Positions 23,968 to 33,620 of a stretch of 64,000 bases of DNA are shown here, in pieces. Origin of the DNA: Mycobacterium sp. UM_WGJ (GTDB lineage Bacteria; Actinomycetota; Actinomycetes; Mycobacteriales; Mycobacteriaceae); contig NZ_AUWR01000008.1 of NCBI RefSeq assembly GCF_000455125.1, positions 1 to 64,000 of the forward strand, in the 5' to 3' direction. Below the pieces are notes generated by a model. The model saw only the letters and a program-made list of their open reading frames with translations, made no database searches and was not told the origin of the DNA. Position 1 is the stretch's first letter. The number at the start of each line of letters is the position of its first letter. A program made the translations under genes and the position numbers.

Positions 23968-24316
23968 CGGGCTCCTCAGCGGCCACTTCGGTTGGCTCGG
24001 CGGCCTCAGCGTCGAAGTCGGCCACCTCAGCGGCCTCGGAGTTCTCGACGCCGGCATCGTCGGCCTCGTAATCGGCCGCGTCGTAGACCTCGTCGGCGGG
24101 AACCTCGGACTCCTCAACGGCGTCCCCGGCATCCGAGGGGGCCTCGACCGCCGGGGCGTTCGCGCGCCGCTCCCGCAGGGCGTCCACGATCAGCAGCAGT
24201 ACGCCCAGCACGCTGGCGCCGATGCAGACCCACGCCACCAGCGCATTGCTGGTGACGACGGCGAACACCAATGCGGCCAGGCCGATTACCGCCAATACCA
24301 ATGCGATGACCAGCAT
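23948..24316 (-). CDS. Membrane protein with acidic C-terminal tail (Rv2144c-like)
   Basis: A 122-aa protein with two adjacent membrane helices at residues 2-22 and 26-45. A short basic DALRERR stop-transfer follows, then a tail of about 70 residues very rich in Glu, Asp, Ala and Val, predicted to be disordered and cytoplasmic. It lies 44 bp downstream of wag31 on the same strand at the position of Rv2144c. Its function is unknown; the location suggests a link to polar growth, by context only. Confidence 0.82.
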   Translation of the reverse strand: MLVIALVLAVIGLAALVFAVVTSNALVAWVCIGASVLGVLLLIVDALRERRANAPAVEAPSDAGDAVEESEVPADEVYDAADYEADDAGVENSEAAEVADFDAEAAEPTEVAAEEPATHPAD

Positions 24317-24360
24317 CGACTCACCTCCAGTCCGACGGGCGAACTACTCGACTCCGACGG

Positions 24361-25164
24361 TCAGTTGGTGCCGCGGTTGAAGTGGTTGAAGCCGCCGCCG
24401 TCGCCGCTGGCACTGCTGTCGACGGGCGCTGCCGAACCGCGCTGGCCCAGCTCCTCGAGCTGGGATTCCAGATAGGTCTTGAGCCGGGTGCGGTACTCGC
24501 GCTCGAAGGTGCGCAGTTGTTCGAGGCGGCCTTCCAGCACAGTGCGCTGCTGGTTGATCGTGCCCATGATCTCGGAGTGCTTGCGCTCGGCGTCGGCCTG
24601 CAGTGCGTCGGCCTTCTCCTGGGCCTGGCGCAACTGGGTCTCCGAACGGGTCTGGGCGTCGGAGAGCATGGCGTCGGCGCGCTGGCGGGCTTCGGCGACC
24701 GTCGTCTCCGCGGTCTGGCGTGCCTCGGTGAGGATCTGGTCGGCGTTGGCGCGGGCGTCGGCCATCAGCTTCTCCGACTCGGCCCGGGCGGTGCCGGTCA
24801 ACCGGTCGGCGGTGTCCTGGGCCAGGCTCAGCACGCGGGCCGCCTTGAGGTGCTGCTCCTCGGCAGGCACTTCGGCGGCCGGCGCGGCGGCCACCGGCTG
24901 CGGCGGCGCCACCGGCTCCGGGGCGGGCTCGTAGGCCGGGATCGAGGGAATCGGCTGGGCGGCGCCACCGGCGCGGGCCGCGGCCAAGTCCTGGTCGAGC
25001 TCGCTCACCCGCTGACGCAGGTCGGCGTTCTCCTCGATAAGGCGCGTCAGCTCGGTCTCGACCAAGTCGAGGAAGGCGTCGACCTCGTCCTCGTTGTAGC
25101 CGCGCTTCCCAATCGGCGGTTTGCTGAACGCGACGTTATGTACGTCGGCCGGTGTTAGTGGCAT
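24361..25164 (-). CDS. wag31: Polar growth protein Wag31 (DivIVA)
   Basis: Wag31 oligomerises at negatively curved poles and directs cell-wall synthesis there. The 267-aa protein starts at ATG 25164 ([20 protein letters not shown]), preceded by GAGGGGG. The DivIVA N-terminal domain covers residues 1-60 with [17 protein letters not shown] Pro/Ala-rich variable linker (about 75-110) follows, then a long coiled coil (about 110-235) with Ala/Glu/Gln heptads. The tail ends FNHFNRGTN. It is slightly longer than the usual 260 because of the linker. A GTG 90 bp upstream is rejected as lacking homology. Confidence 0.96.
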   Translation of the reverse strand: MPLTPADVHNVAFSKPPIGKRGYNEDEVDAFLDLVETELTRLIEENADLRQRVSELDQDLAAARAGGAAQPIPSIPAYEPAPEPVAPPQPVAAAPAAEVPAEEQHLKAARVLSLAQDTADRLTGTARAESEKLMADARANADQILTEARQTAETTVAEARQRADAMLSDAQTRSETQLRQAQEKADALQADAERKHSEIMGTINQQRTVLEGRLEQLRTFEREYRTRLKTYLESQLEELGQRGSAAPVDSSASGDGGGFNHFNRGTN

Positions 25165-25682
25165 CGTCTGCCCCCTCGAGTCAGGTAGTTGGTAGCGCCG
25201 ATCGGGCACGTTAGTCGACCGGGAAAACGCTCGCGGTGTGTAACTGCCGTCCATCCTGTCACATCAGCCGCTGCGCTCGGCAATGTGAACGATATTAAGA
25301 GTGAATTTCAAATTGCTGCCACAGAAATCACGCATTGGCAAACGCAAGCTCCGCCGACGATCGGCGATCCCGGCCGGTGAGCGGTGCCCGGAGGCCATGG
25401 CGGTGAGGCCAAACCGCCGGGAACTGGGCCTCTGGGCACCGCCGACAATCGGCTGCGACTCCACCCTTCCGGCCGGCGGCAGCAAAGTGCTTAGGCTCCC
25501 AACCTGGGAAATGTGAGCTATTTCGCTACGCACCAACCGTGTCGGCCGCCCACCCCCCACGGCCGCGCTCGGCCGACGGGGGTACCGGTCCGGCCGCCGG
25601 CGCCGTATTATTCACAATATCGACCCGTAAATATTCCTGACGAGGTCGAACCGCGCGGAACCGACCGGAGGGACACTCGGGA
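25165..25682. other. 518-bp divergent intergenic region upstream of wag31
   Basis: No gene is supported here. It must hold the wag31 promoter (minus strand) and the promoter of the DUF2249 gene (plus strand). Two patches are much richer in A+T than the surroundings: about 25284-25340 and 25605-25640 (TATTATTCACAATAT, CGTAAATATTCC). The second ends 45 bp before the plus-strand start and is a likely promoter. GGAGGGAC lies 9 nt before ATG 25683 as ribosome site. I find no confident -35 element. Confidence 0.5.
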
Positions 25683-26480
25683 ATGACAACCAATGACGTG
25701 GTCATGGCGACCAGCGAAGCGGACTCGGCAGCCGTCGATGACATCCGATCTCGCTACGCCGAACTCCTCGGCCGCCAGGCCGCCTTGGGCGCAGCGTTGT
25801 TCGCCGCGGTCGCCGGGCCGACCTTCGATGAGGCACTCGGGGCCGTGCAGGTGTCCCTCGACCGAGCGGTACGACCGCAGTTACAGGCCGCGGTGGGCCT
25901 GATATTCCCGGCGTTGGCCGGCGTCGAGCGCTCGCGGCTGCTGGTCGAAGGCCTGCTCGGTGACATCCACCTGATCGAGCAACTGGCGGCGCGAATCGCC
26001 CACGGCACCGACCGGGTTCAGCGGGTCGCGCATGTCGAGGCGCTGCGCGTCCTGCTGGATGCAGTGCTGGGCAAGATCGCCGACCTGCTGCTGCCCGCAC
26101 TCGCCCAGGCCAGCGGCGTCTCACTGGCCGCACTGGCCGCCCAACTTCCCGGCCTCGATGACGTCGCATCCGGGTCCGCTGCCACGGCCCAGCCCGGGCC
26201 CGCCGCCCACGGGCACGACGGCCACACCGGTTGCGGCTGCGGCGAGGAAGACGACGAGATGCCCGAACTCGACGTGCGCGAGATTCCGCACGCCATCAGA
26301 CATGCCACGGTGTTCGGCGCCTTCGACGCGGTTCCGGTGGGCGGATCGCTGCTGCTGGTGGCCCCGCACGACCCGATCCCGCTGCTGCGTCAGCTCGCTG
26401 AGCGCAGCGGTGGCCGGCTGGCGGTCGGCTACGAGGAGCGTGGACCGGAGGCGTGGCGGTTGCGACTGACCCGGGTCTGA
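25683..26480 (+). CDS. Hemerythrin-like (ligand-poor) protein with C-terminal DUF2249
   Basis: A 265-aa protein. Residues 193-265 (MPELDVREIPHAIRHATVFG...) match DUF2249, a TusA-like domain often joined to hemerythrins and linked to nitric-oxide or redox biology. Residues 17-155 follow the helical pattern of the hemerythrin-like domain usually found before it, ending in DLLLPALAQASGVSLAALA. However, the expected iron ligands look replaced: few His remain and the usual H-x-x-x-E is L-x-x-x-I. The linker has a metal-like HGHDGHTGCGCG cluster. It stands alone on the plus strand between wag31 and yggT, where M. tuberculosis has no gene. Confidence 0.75.
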   Translation: MTTNDVVMATSEADSAAVDDIRSRYAELLGRQAALGAALFAAVAGPTFDEALGAVQVSLDRAVRPQLQAAVGLIFPALAGVERSRLLVEGLLGDIHLIEQLAARIAHGTDRVQRVAHVEALRVLLDAVLGKIADLLLPALAQASGVSLAALAAQLPGLDDVASGSAATAQPGPAAHGHDGHTGCGCGEEDDEMPELDVREIPHAIRHATVFGAFDAVPVGGSLLLVAPHDPIPLLRQLAERSGGRLAVGYEERGPEAWRLRLTRV

Positions 26481-26495
26481 GCCCCGCTGACGCCG

Positions 26496-26786
26496 CTAAG
26501 CGGCGTGCTGCAGGGCCAGCTCCATGCCGACGAACGCGATCAGCAGCAGCACCATGATCGACAGGTCGATCCGCACCGCCCCGATGGTCAGCTGCGGAAT
26601 GAGCCGTCGCAGCAGTTTCACCGGCGGATCGGTGATGCTCATGATCAGTTCCAGGATCACCACGGTGGCACCCGTCGGGTGCCAGTCACGGCTGAACGAG
26701 CGGATGAACTCGATGACGATCCGGGCGATCAGCAACAGCCAGAAGACAAATAGCGCGATACCAAGAATCGTGAAGAACAGCGCCAA
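26496..26786 (-). CDS. YggT family membrane protein
   Basis: Orthologue of Rv2146c, 96 aa, with two membrane segments (residues 2-24 and about 70-94) flanking the family segment DPPVKLLRRLIPQ. YggT proteins are encoded with sepF and wag31 in actinobacteria and are thought to take part in envelope or division processes. The exact role is unknown. It follows sepF by 70 bp. Confidence 0.9.
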   Translation of the reverse strand: MALFFTILGIALFVFWLLLIARIVIEFIRSFSRDWHPTGATVVILELIMSITDPPVKLLRRLIPQLTIGAVRIDLSIMVLLLIAFVGMELALQHAA

Positions 26787-26856
26787 CGGAATGCGACCTT
26801 ACTGACGAGGGTGTGCCCGCATCAGCAGTGCTGACCGGCTCGACTGCCGTTCCAGC

Positions 26857-27513
26857 CTACCGATAGGCGTAGAAGCCGGTCTCGGCGATGCGGCGACGCT
26901 CCTCCGGGGAGACGTCGACATCGGCCGGAGACAGCAGAAACACCTTGGTCGCGACCTTGTCGAAAGAGCCGCGCAGGGCGAAGGCAAGCCCCGCCGCGAA
27001 GTCGACCAGCCGCTTGGCGTCGGCGTTGTCCATCGACACCAGGTCCATGATGACCGGGGTGCCGTCGCGGAACCGCTCGCCGATGGTGCGGGCTTCGCTG
27101 TAGTCCTTGGGCCGCAGCGTGGTGATCTTCGACAGCGGGCTGCTCTCGTCGAACATCTGGGCCATCCGGCGCGGCTCCATCGCCAGGGCGCCGCGGGTCG
27201 AGCCGCGCAGCGAGGAGAACCGGCGCTCGAAGTCACGGGGCCGGTCGAACTCACGCGCGCGGTAGCGGGGGTCGCGGGCGTCGTCGTCGTAGCCGCCCCG
27301 GTAGCCGCCGGGCACGTCGTCGTAGTCGCGATCGTCGTAGCGGCCCTCCGAGCGGCCGCCTACCCGGTCGAAAACATCCTCGCCGAATCGCTCCGCCCGG
27401 GGCGCGTAGTCACGCGACCCGGCGCGGTCATCGCCGTCGTCGTAGTAGTCGTCGTCGTAGTCCTCCATAGGAGCCATCCCGAAGTAGGCCTTGACCTTGT
27501 GGAGTGTGCTCAT
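26857..27513 (-). CDS. sepF: Cell division protein SepF
   Basis: SepF anchors FtsZ to the membrane in actinobacteria, which lack FtsA. The 218-aa protein begins [15 protein letters not shown], the amphipathic membrane-binding helix. A long disordered Asp/Arg/Tyr-rich linker (about 18-125) follows, then the SepF/DUF552 domain (about 128-215) with [20 protein letters not shown] and [20 protein letters not shown]. It ends in GFYAYR. Unlike M. tuberculosis, it is not preceded by yggS; 154 bp separate it from yfiH, enough for its own promoter. Confidence 0.94.
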   Translation of the reverse strand: MSTLHKVKAYFGMAPMEDYDDDYYDDGDDRAGSRDYAPRAERFGEDVFDRVGGRSEGRYDDRDYDDVPGGYRGGYDDDARDPRYRAREFDRPRDFERRFSSLRGSTRGALAMEPRRMAQMFDESSPLSKITTLRPKDYSEARTIGERFRDGTPVIMDLVSMDNADAKRLVDFAAGLAFALRGSFDKVATKVFLLSPADVDVSPEERRRIAETGFYAYR

Positions 27514-27667
27514 CCTTGGACCCTTCTAGGCTGATGACTGTGATGAAGGTGTGACTGAAGTGACTAATAACGGTGACGGTAACGGCAGCGAGCGCGTTGA
27601 CGCGGCACCGACACGCGGACAGCTCCCACCGGTTTCACCCACCCTTCCAGCGACCTCTACCGCGGAC
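27514..27667. other. yfiH-sepF gap lacking yggS
   Basis: In M. tuberculosis the PLP-binding yggS gene (Rv2148c) fills this place. Here only 154 bp remain. No YggS-like peptide is found in any frame. At the yfiH stop, an ATGA overlap opens a frame that stops after four codons (ATG AGT CCG CGG TAG, minus strand), possibly a relic of a lost start. The rest probably holds the sepF promoter, with TAGAAG about 15 nt before the ATG. Confidence 0.6.
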
Positions 27668-28375
27668 TCATTCCAGCCAGACCAGCGACGCCAGCCGGCC
27701 GGTGAGTCCGTCGCGACGGTGACTGAACAATTTCGGGTCCGCCGCCGTACAACGCGGGTCGGCGTCGATGGCCTGCACGCCCAATCCCCTTAGTTGACGC
27801 GCGATTCCGGCCCGCAGGTCCAGCCCTACAGTGCCCGCCGACGTGACGGTGCGACTGCCCGGCAGCGCCGCCTCGACCTCGTCGGCCATCTCAGCGGGCA
27901 CCTCGTAGTGCAGTCCACTGACCGCTGGGCCCAGCAAAACCGAAATGTCGCCAGCGTGTGCCCCGGCCGCCAGCATGGACTCCAGCGTGCGAGCGACCAC
28001 GCCATGCTGCGCGCCGACCCGGCCGGCATGGACTGCCGCGACCACCCCGGCCCGCGCGTCGGCCATCAGCACCGGAACACAGTCGGCGGTCACCACCACC
28101 ATCGCCAGCCGGGGCTCCGTGGTGACCAGCGCATCGGTGGCGTCGAGCGGGGTGTCGCGCGGCCCGTCGACGACCGCCACATGATCACCGTGCACCTGGT
28201 TCATCCACACCAGCCGATCGGGACCGAGGCCGGTGGCCTTGGCCAACCGTGCGCGATTAGCCGCCACCGCGGCCGGGTCATCGCCGACGTGGTCGCCGAG
28301 GTTGAAGCTGTCGAACGGAGCCTTCGACACACCACCGGAGCGGGTGGTCGTCACCCGCCGGATGCGAAACGTCAC
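27668..28375 (-). CDS. YfiH/Cu-oxidase_4 (laccase-domain, purine nucleoside phosphorylase-type) protein
   Basis: Orthologue of Rv2149c, 235 aa. The family zinc site is visible as NQVHGDHVAVV (His), TADCVPVLMAD (Cys) and AAVHAGRVGAQHGV (His). YfiH proteins phosphorolyse or deaminate purine nucleosides; the old polyphenol-oxidase label is doubtful. It lies 18 bp downstream of ftsZ, as throughout actinobacteria, where it is linked to cell division by position only. Confidence 0.9.
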   Translation of the reverse strand: MTFRIRRVTTTRSGGVSKAPFDSFNLGDHVGDDPAAVAANRARLAKATGLGPDRLVWMNQVHGDHVAVVDGPRDTPLDATDALVTTEPRLAMVVVTADCVPVLMADARAGVVAAVHAGRVGAQHGVVARTLESMLAAGAHAGDISVLLGPAVSGLHYEVPAEMADEVEAALPGSRTVTSAGTVGLDLRAGIARQLRGLGVQAIDADPRCTAADPKLFSHRRDGLTGRLASLVWLE

Positions 28376-28393
28376 CGCGCCGAAGCCCGAAGG

Positions 28394-29557
28394 TCAGTGG
28401 CGCATGAAGGGCGGCACGTCGACGTCGTCGTCGTCGCAGCCGTCGTCACCATTGCGCCCGCCCACACTGACCGTCGCACCGTTGGTGGGCGCCGGCACAC
28501 TGACCGCATCCACCGGGTCGAACAGCGACGTGGTGACCTTGCCGGCCTGTCCGGGCGCCATCGCGTGCCGAGCCGCGCCGGGCGTACCGGTCACCGGCTT
28601 GCGTCCGGAGCCCGCCGAGTCGAAGCCGGCCGCGATCACCGTGACCCGCACCTCGTCGCCGAGGGAGTCGTCGATCACGGTGCCGAAGATGATGTTGGCC
28701 TCGGGGTGCGCGGCGTCCTGCACCAGCGATGCCGCCTCGTTGATCTCGAACAGCCCCAGGTCGCTGCCGCCGGCGACCGACATCAGCACGCCCTGGGCGC
28801 CTTCCATCGAGGCTTCCAGCAGCGGCGAGTTGATCGCGATCTCGGCGGCCTTGAGCGCCCGGCCGTCACCGCGGGCCGATCCGATGCCCATCAGCGCGGT
28901 GCCGGCGCCGCTCATGATGCCCTTGACGTCGGCGAAGTCGACGTTGATCAGGCCGGGCGTGGTGATCAGGTCGGTGATGCCCTGGACACCGTTGAGCAAC
29001 ACCTCGTCGGCGCTGCGGAACGCGTCCATCAGCGAGACCTGGGCGTCGCCCATCTGCAGCAGCCGGTCATTGGGGATCACGATCAGGGTGTCGCAGCTCT
29101 CCCGCAGCGCGGTGATGCCGTTCTCGGCCTGGTTGCTGCGCCGCTTGCCCTCAAAGGAGAACGGCCGGGTGACCACACCGACGGTCAATGCGCCGAGCTT
29201 GCGCGCGATGGTCGCGACCACCGGGGCGCCGCCGGTGCCGGTGCCGCCGCCCTCCCCGGCGGTGACGAACACCATGTCGGCGCCGCGCAGCAGCTCCTCG
29301 ATCTCATCCTTGGCGTCTTCGGCGGCGCGACGGCCCACTTCCGGGTCGGCGCCGGCGCCGAGCCCGCGGGTGGAGTCACGGCCGACGTCGAGTTTGACGT
29401 CGGCGTCGCTCATCAGCAATGCCTGCGCGTCGGTGTTGATCGCGATGAACTCAACGCCCTTGAGGCCCTGCTCGATCATCCGGTTGACGGCGTTGACGCC
29501 GCCACCACCGATACCCACGACTTTGATGACGGCCAGATAGTTGTGCGGTGGGGTCAT
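28394..29557 (-). CDS. ftsZ: Cell division GTPase FtsZ
   Basis: FtsZ polymerises with GTP to form the Z-ring. The start is ATG 29557 ([20 protein letters not shown]), giving 387 aa. The GTP-binding signature [13 protein letters not shown] is near residue 103, and the T7 loop [13 protein letters not shown] (about residues 205-217) completes the catalytic site of the next subunit. The C-terminal peptide [10 protein letters not shown], which binds SepF and FtsW, is intact. Between core and tail is a variable linker, with an acidic DDGCDDDD stretch that includes an unusual Cys. Sequence identity to M. tuberculosis is very high through the core. Confidence 0.98.
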   Translation of the reverse strand: MTPPHNYLAVIKVVGIGGGGVNAVNRMIEQGLKGVEFIAINTDAQALLMSDADVKLDVGRDSTRGLGAGADPEVGRRAAEDAKDEIEELLRGADMVFVTAGEGGGTGTGGAPVVATIARKLGALTVGVVTRPFSFEGKRRSNQAENGITALRESCDTLIVIPNDRLLQMGDAQVSLMDAFRSADEVLLNGVQGITDLITTPGLINVDFADVKGIMSGAGTALMGIGSARGDGRALKAAEIAINSPLLEASMEGAQGVLMSVAGGSDLGLFEINEAASLVQDAAHPEANIIFGTVIDDSLGDEVRVTVIAAGFDSAGSGRKPVTGTPGAARHAMAPGQAGKVTTSLFDPVDAVSVPAPTNGATVSVGGRNGDDGCDDDDVDVPPFMRH

Positions 29558-29876
29558 CGTTCGTCTTCCTCCCTGGTGGGATTGGAGTCCTCTTCGGGCC
29601 GGGCTTGGCGCGGAACTCCCGATTCTGTCTTCGACAAAACCCTCAACCTCAACCATAGGCTTAGAGTTATGTCAAGTTGTTCCGCGCAACCGCCACAGTA
29701 GGACCGCCTGCGCCCTCATCGGCGCCGACGCGCCGAGACACGCCCGGTGAATTTTCCTGTCGGGCGGGGGCTTCCCGCCCGCGAACCTTCACCGAGTGCG
29801 AACCCGGCGACGGGATTTCCGCGTGCCGTGCAGCCGGATTCACACTCGCAGGCCACCGACGGGTCGTTCGACGGCG
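29558..29876 (-). promoter_or_regulatory. ftsQ-ftsZ intergenic region with ftsZ promoter candidates
   Basis: A 319-bp gene-free interval in an otherwise close-packed cluster, consistent with a separate ftsZ promoter. On the minus strand TTGACA (29675-29670) is followed by TATGGT (29657-29652), but only 12 nt separate them, so they may belong to two overlapping promoters rather than one. A+T is locally high at 29635-29680. The half nearer ftsQ shows no feature I can name. Confidence 0.5.
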
Positions 29877-30875
29877 CTACCGGACGGTGGGCAGGTCCGG
29901 ACTCGACACGTCATAGGTGTGGCCGGGCTGGGTCAGCAACGCCGCCAGCTTCTGTGCCTTCTCCGCGGTGCGGTCGGTGTTGCCCCACACCACCACCCGG
30001 CCATCGGCCAGCGTCAGGGTGATCGACGCCACCGACGGGGCGGCCACCCGGCTGATCTGGCCGGCCACCTCGGGCGCCAGCGAGGTCATCACCTGCAGAG
30101 CGGCCAGCGTGGACGGGTCCGCCGGGCCAGGGTTGTCCACATCGAAGAACGGCAGCATTCTCGGCGGCGCCCCGGTCGCAAAGTCGACGCCATCCCGGTC
30201 GAACAGGTGCGGGCCGTCCGGAAAATCCTTGTAGACCACCGGGACCCGTTCGACCACCGCGATCCCCAGCACCGAGGGGTACTGCCGCTGCACCCGGGTG
30301 CTGGCCACCCGTCGAATGGTCGCGACCCGATCGGCCACGCTGCCGGTGTCGATCTGCAGCAACGGCGTTCCGTGCCGCACCCGCGCCACCTCCAGCACTT
30401 CCTCCCGGGTCACCGTCGCGATCCCGGTGACCTCGATATCGCGCACCGACATCAGCGGGGTGAAGTACAAAATGAGCCCGAGCCCGACGACCAGCACCGC
30501 CGCCAGAAAGACCGCCAGCACCATCTTCAGCCCACGAATGGTGCCGCGGGGAACGCCTTTGGGCGCGTCGGCAGAACCGGCGCGCAGTCGCCGCTTGGCC
30601 TCTCTACGGGCCTGTTCGATGGCCTCGGCGCGCGCCTGCGCGGCGCGCCGCTCCGCGCGTTCGCGACGGGCCCGGCGTCGTGGACCCTCCACCTCGGCGG
30701 GCTCGTCGGCGGCCTCCGCCTCCTGGCCGTCATCCGCGGCGACGTCGCCCTCCGCGACCTCCGCGTCCGTTTCCGGGGTGTCGGCGGCGGCCTCCGTCGC
30801 GTCCGTTACTGGAACGTCGGCGGCATCATCCGGATCCTCCGGTGGACCGGCCGGGGTCTCAGGCGGGACGGTCAC
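29877..30875 (-). CDS. ftsQ: Cell division protein FtsQ
   Basis: FtsQ is a bitopic divisome protein that connects FtsL/FtsB to the septal synthase. The 332-aa protein has a long cytoplasmic N-terminus: acidic for residues 1-65, then basic Arg/Ala-rich. One membrane helix follows ([21 protein letters not shown], about 117-138). The POTRA domain starts at [24 protein letters not shown], and the FtsQ/DivIB beta domain completes the protein. It overlaps the murC stop by ATGA. The cytoplasmic tail is somewhat longer than in M. tuberculosis (314 aa). Confidence 0.94.
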   Translation of the reverse strand: MTVPPETPAGPPEDPDDAADVPVTDATEAAADTPETDAEVAEGDVAADDGQEAEAADEPAEVEGPRRRARRERAERRAAQARAEAIEQARREAKRRLRAGSADAPKGVPRGTIRGLKMVLAVFLAAVLVVGLGLILYFTPLMSVRDIEVTGIATVTREEVLEVARVRHGTPLLQIDTGSVADRVATIRRVASTRVQRQYPSVLGIAVVERVPVVYKDFPDGPHLFDRDGVDFATGAPPRMLPFFDVDNPGPADPSTLAALQVMTSLAPEVAGQISRVAAPSVASITLTLADGRVVVWGNTDRTAEKAQKLAALLTQPGHTYDVSSPDLPTVR

Positions 30876-32356
30876 AGCGCCCCCGGACTGCCGGGAGGGG
30901 TCCGATCGGCGCGTGCCCGCAACGCGCTGACGATCTCCGGCCCCAACATGGTGACGTCGCCGGCGCCCATGGTGATGATCACGTCACCGGGACCGGCGGC
31001 CGCTGCCACCGCGTCGGGCACCGCCGAGAAGTCCGGCAGGTAATGCACCGGCACACTGACATGTTCGGCGACGCTGGCGCCGCTCACCCCGGGCAACGGC
31101 TGCTCACGCGCACCGTAGACGTCGAGGACGAAAACCTCGTCGGCGCCGTCCAGCGACCGGCCGAACTCGGCAGCGAACTCCTTTGTCCGCGAATACAGAT
31201 GCGGCTGGAACACCACCAGGCTGCGCCCGGTTCCGCGCTCGTTCAGCAGCGCCCGGACCGCGGTCAAGGTCGCGGAGATCTCGGTGGGATGGTGCGCGTA
31301 GTCGTCGAAGACCCGCACCGAACCCGTGACGCCTGCCGACCCGACCAGCTCGAAACGTCGGCGCACCCCGTCGAACCCGGCCAGCCCGTCGAGCACCGCA
31401 TCGAGCGGCGCACCGACCTCGACCGCCGCCAGCAGCGCGCCGAGCGCATTGAGTGCCATATGACGTCCCGGCACCGACAGTCGCATCGCCCTGCGCTCGC
31501 CCGTTCCGGCCAGCATGATCTCGGCGACCGCTCCGGTCCCCTGCTGCTCCCAACGGACCAGCTCGCCGTCAAGCGGCGCCGTCCCGGCGCCTTCGGTGCC
31601 GTAGCGCAGCACCCGGATGCCCTGGGCCGCAGTGCGCTCGGCCAGCTCGGCCCCACCGGGGTCATCGACGCACACCACCACCGCCCCGCCCGGCGCGATG
31701 CGCTCGACGAACGCGTCGAACACCTGGGTGTAGGCCTCGGCACTGCCGAAGAAGTCGAGATGGTCCGCCTCGATGTTGGTCACCACCGCCACGTTGGGGG
31801 TGTACTCCAACAGCGAGCCGTCGCTCTCATCGGCCTCGGCGACGAACAGCGGCCCGCTGCCATGATGGGCGTTGGTGCCGGCTTCTGCACCGGCAGAACC
31901 CAATTCGCCGCCGACCGCGAACGACGGATCCAAGCCGCAGTGCTGCAACGCGACCACCAACATCGACGTCGTCGTGGTCTTGCCGTGGGTGCCGGTGACC
32001 ATCAGCGTGGTGCGCCCGGCCATCAACTTCGCCAGCACCGCCGGTCGCAACACCACCGGGATGCCGCGACGCCGCGCCTCGACAAGCTCGGGGTTGGTCT
32101 TGGGAATCGCCGCGTGGGTGGTGACGACGGCGGTGACCCCACCGGGCAGCAGATCCAGGGCCGACGCGTCGTGACCGATGCGCACCTGCGCGCCGCGGGC
32201 CCGCAGTGCGTGAATCCCGCGGGACTCCTTGGCATCCGAGCCCGAGACCAGCCCCCCGCGGTCCAGCAAGATGCGGGCGATTCCGGACATGCCCGCGCCG
32301 CCGATACCGACCATGTGTACCCGGCTCAGCTCCGGTGGCAGCCGGTCGGAGCTCAT
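30872..32356 (-). CDS. murC: UDP-N-acetylmuramate--L-alanine ligase MurC
   Basis: MurC adds L-Ala to UDP-MurNAc (or the N-glycolyl form in mycobacteria). The start is ATG 32356 ([20 protein letters not shown]), giving 494 aa, the M. tuberculosis length. [11 protein letters not shown] binds the UDP-sugar and [11 protein letters not shown] (about residues 121-131) is the ATP loop. [10 protein letters not shown] and the C-terminal [12 protein letters not shown] are also typical. A frame extends upstream into a 56-bp tandem repeat that separates it from murG; that extension is not homologous to MurC. Confidence 0.96.
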   Translation of the reverse strand: MSSDRLPPELSRVHMVGIGGAGMSGIARILLDRGGLVSGSDAKESRGIHALRARGAQVRIGHDASALDLLPGGVTAVVTTHAAIPKTNPELVEARRRGIPVVLRPAVLAKLMAGRTTLMVTGTHGKTTTTSMLVVALQHCGLDPSFAVGGELGSAGAEAGTNAHHGSGPLFVAEADESDGSLLEYTPNVAVVTNIEADHLDFFGSAEAYTQVFDAFVERIAPGGAVVVCVDDPGGAELAERTAAQGIRVLRYGTEGAGTAPLDGELVRWEQQGTGAVAEIMLAGTGERRAMRLSVPGRHMALNALGALLAAVEVGAPLDAVLDGLAGFDGVRRRFELVGSAGVTGSVRVFDDYAHHPTEISATLTAVRALLNERGTGRSLVVFQPHLYSRTKEFAAEFGRSLDGADEVFVLDVYGAREQPLPGVSGASVAEHVSVPVHYLPDFSAVPDAVAAAAGPGDVIITMGAGDVTMLGPEIVSALRARADRTPPGSPGAL

Positions 32357-32377
32357 GCCCGGCTCCCAGACCGCCGG

Positions 32378-32512
32378 GCGCTCGCGACATCCAGTGCGAC
32401 CCCGCTCATGCCGCTCACTGGCCGTCCCTCGCTGCGCTCGCAACCTCCAGTGCGACCCCGCTGATGCCGCTCACTGGCCGTCCCTCGCTGCGCTCGCGAC
32501 ATCCAGTGCGAC
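32378..32512. repeat. 56-bp tandem repeat, 2.4 copies, across the murG 3' end
   Basis: Two full units (32378-32433 and 32434-32489) differ at only three bases, and a partial third (32490-32512) continues into murG. Each unit contains CACTGG and CCAGTG as inverted arms around a GC-rich middle. The murG stop lies in the second unit, and the first carries an extra copy of the murG terminal codons ([17 protein letters not shown]). It therefore looks like a tandem duplication of the gene's 3' end and adjacent spacer. Confidence 0.9.
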
Positions 32513-33616
32513 GGAAGCGACCCGGCGGGCAGCCTCGGGGTGCCCGGCCAGGACCGCGGCGCTGGTCATCGCGGCCAGCCGCGCGGTGTCGGTGAGCAGC
32601 CCCGCGACCGTCTCGGCCACGAAATCCGGCGTCAGCGCGGCGTCGTCGACCAGGATTCCGCCCCCGGCATTGACCACCGGAAGCGCGTTGAGGCGCTGTT
32701 CCCCGTTGCCGATCGGCAGCGGGACGTACACCGCGGGCAGCCCGACCGCCGACACTTCGGCAACCGTCATCGCCCCGGAGCGGCAGATCGCCAGGTCGGC
32801 GGCCGCATAGGCCAGGTCCATCCGGTCCAGATAGGGCACCGCGACGTACGGCGGATCGCCCGCGCCGGCTTCCGGCAGGTCCAGGGTGTTCTTCGGGCCG
32901 TGCGCGTGCAGCACCGAAACACCGGCGGCAGCGAGTTGTTCGGCCGCCCCGGCCACCGCCTGGTTGATCGAGCGGGCGCCCTGCGAGCCGCCGAATACCA
33001 GCAGTACCCGGGCGTCGTCGGCGAAGCCGAACTCGGCGCGGGCCGCCGACCGCAGCGCGGCCCGGTCCAAGGTGGTGATGGCCGCCCGGACCGGCACCCC
33101 GACCACCTCGGGGTGGGCCAGACCGCAATCAGGAACTGCGGACAGCACCCGTTGCGCGCCCCGGGCGCCGACGCGGTTGGCCAGGCCGGCGCGGGCATTG
33201 GCCTCGTGGATCACCACCGGCACCCGCTTGGCACCGAGACCCCGCGCGGCTAGATATGCCGGCAGCGCCACGTAGCCGCCGAAGCCGATCACCACGTCGG
33301 CCTGCACGTCGCGCAGCACCGCCCGGGTCTCCCGGACCGCACGCAGCACCCGCAGCGGCAGCCGGGCCAGGTCGGCATTGATCTTGCGGGGCAATGGCAC
33401 CGGGGTGATCAACTCCAGGTCGTAGCCACGGGCCGGCACCAGCCGGGTCTCCAGGCCGCGGGCGGTGCCCAACGCGGTGATCCGGACGTCGGGGTCCAGT
33501 GCGCGCAGCGCGTCCGCGACCGCCATCGCAGGTTCGACATGGCCGGCAGTGCCCCCGCCGGCGAGGACTACCGATAACGACGCACCGCGGTCCGATGAGA
33601 TGACCGAGTCGTTCAC
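32471..33616 (-). CDS. murG: MurG glycosyltransferase (lipid II synthase)
   Basis: MurG transfers GlcNAc from UDP-GlcNAc to lipid I on the inner face of the membrane. The protein is 381 aa from GTG 33616. It has the N-terminal glycine loop [12 protein letters not shown] (residues 15-26), [14 protein letters not shown], the [12 protein letters not shown] segment, and [15 protein letters not shown] with [11 protein letters not shown] for UDP-GlcNAc. The GTG lies right after the ftsW stop with AGGGGA almost touching it, so start efficiency may depend on coupling. The last 13 residues are encoded within the 56-bp tandem repeat. Confidence 0.95.
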   Translation of the reverse strand: MNDSVISSDRGASLSVVLAGGGTAGHVEPAMAVADALRALDPDVRITALGTARGLETRLVPARGYDLELITPVPLPRKINADLARLPLRVLRAVRETRAVLRDVQADVVIGFGGYVALPAYLAARGLGAKRVPVVIHEANARAGLANRVGARGAQRVLSAVPDCGLAHPEVVGVPVRAAITTLDRAALRSAARAEFGFADDARVLLVFGGSQGARSINQAVAGAAEQLAAAGVSVLHAHGPKNTLDLPEAGAGDPPYVAVPYLDRMDLAYAAADLAICRSGAMTVAEVSAVGLPAVYVPLPIGNGEQRLNALPVVNAGGGILVDDAALTPDFVAETVAGLLTDTARLAAMTSAAVLAGHPEAARRVASVALDVASAARDGQ

Positions 33617-33620
33617 TCCC

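Noticed and set aside
27551-27793. 80-codon plus-strand frame MTEVTNNGDGNGSERV... upstream of sepF
   Set aside because: It runs into the 3' end of yfiH on the opposite strand, lacks a ribosome site and homology, and occupies the sepF promoter region.
29652-29675. TTGACA/TATGGT as one ftsZ promoter
   Set aside because: The 12-nt spacer is too short for a single sigma-A-type promoter; kept only as weak separate candidates.
27794-29701. 635-codon open frame opposite yfiH and ftsZ
   Set aside because: Antisense shadow of the highly conserved ftsZ; composition is Arg/His-rich without motifs.
30680-32464. 594-codon open frame opposite murC
   Set aside because: Shadow frame; murC is intact at the expected 494 residues.
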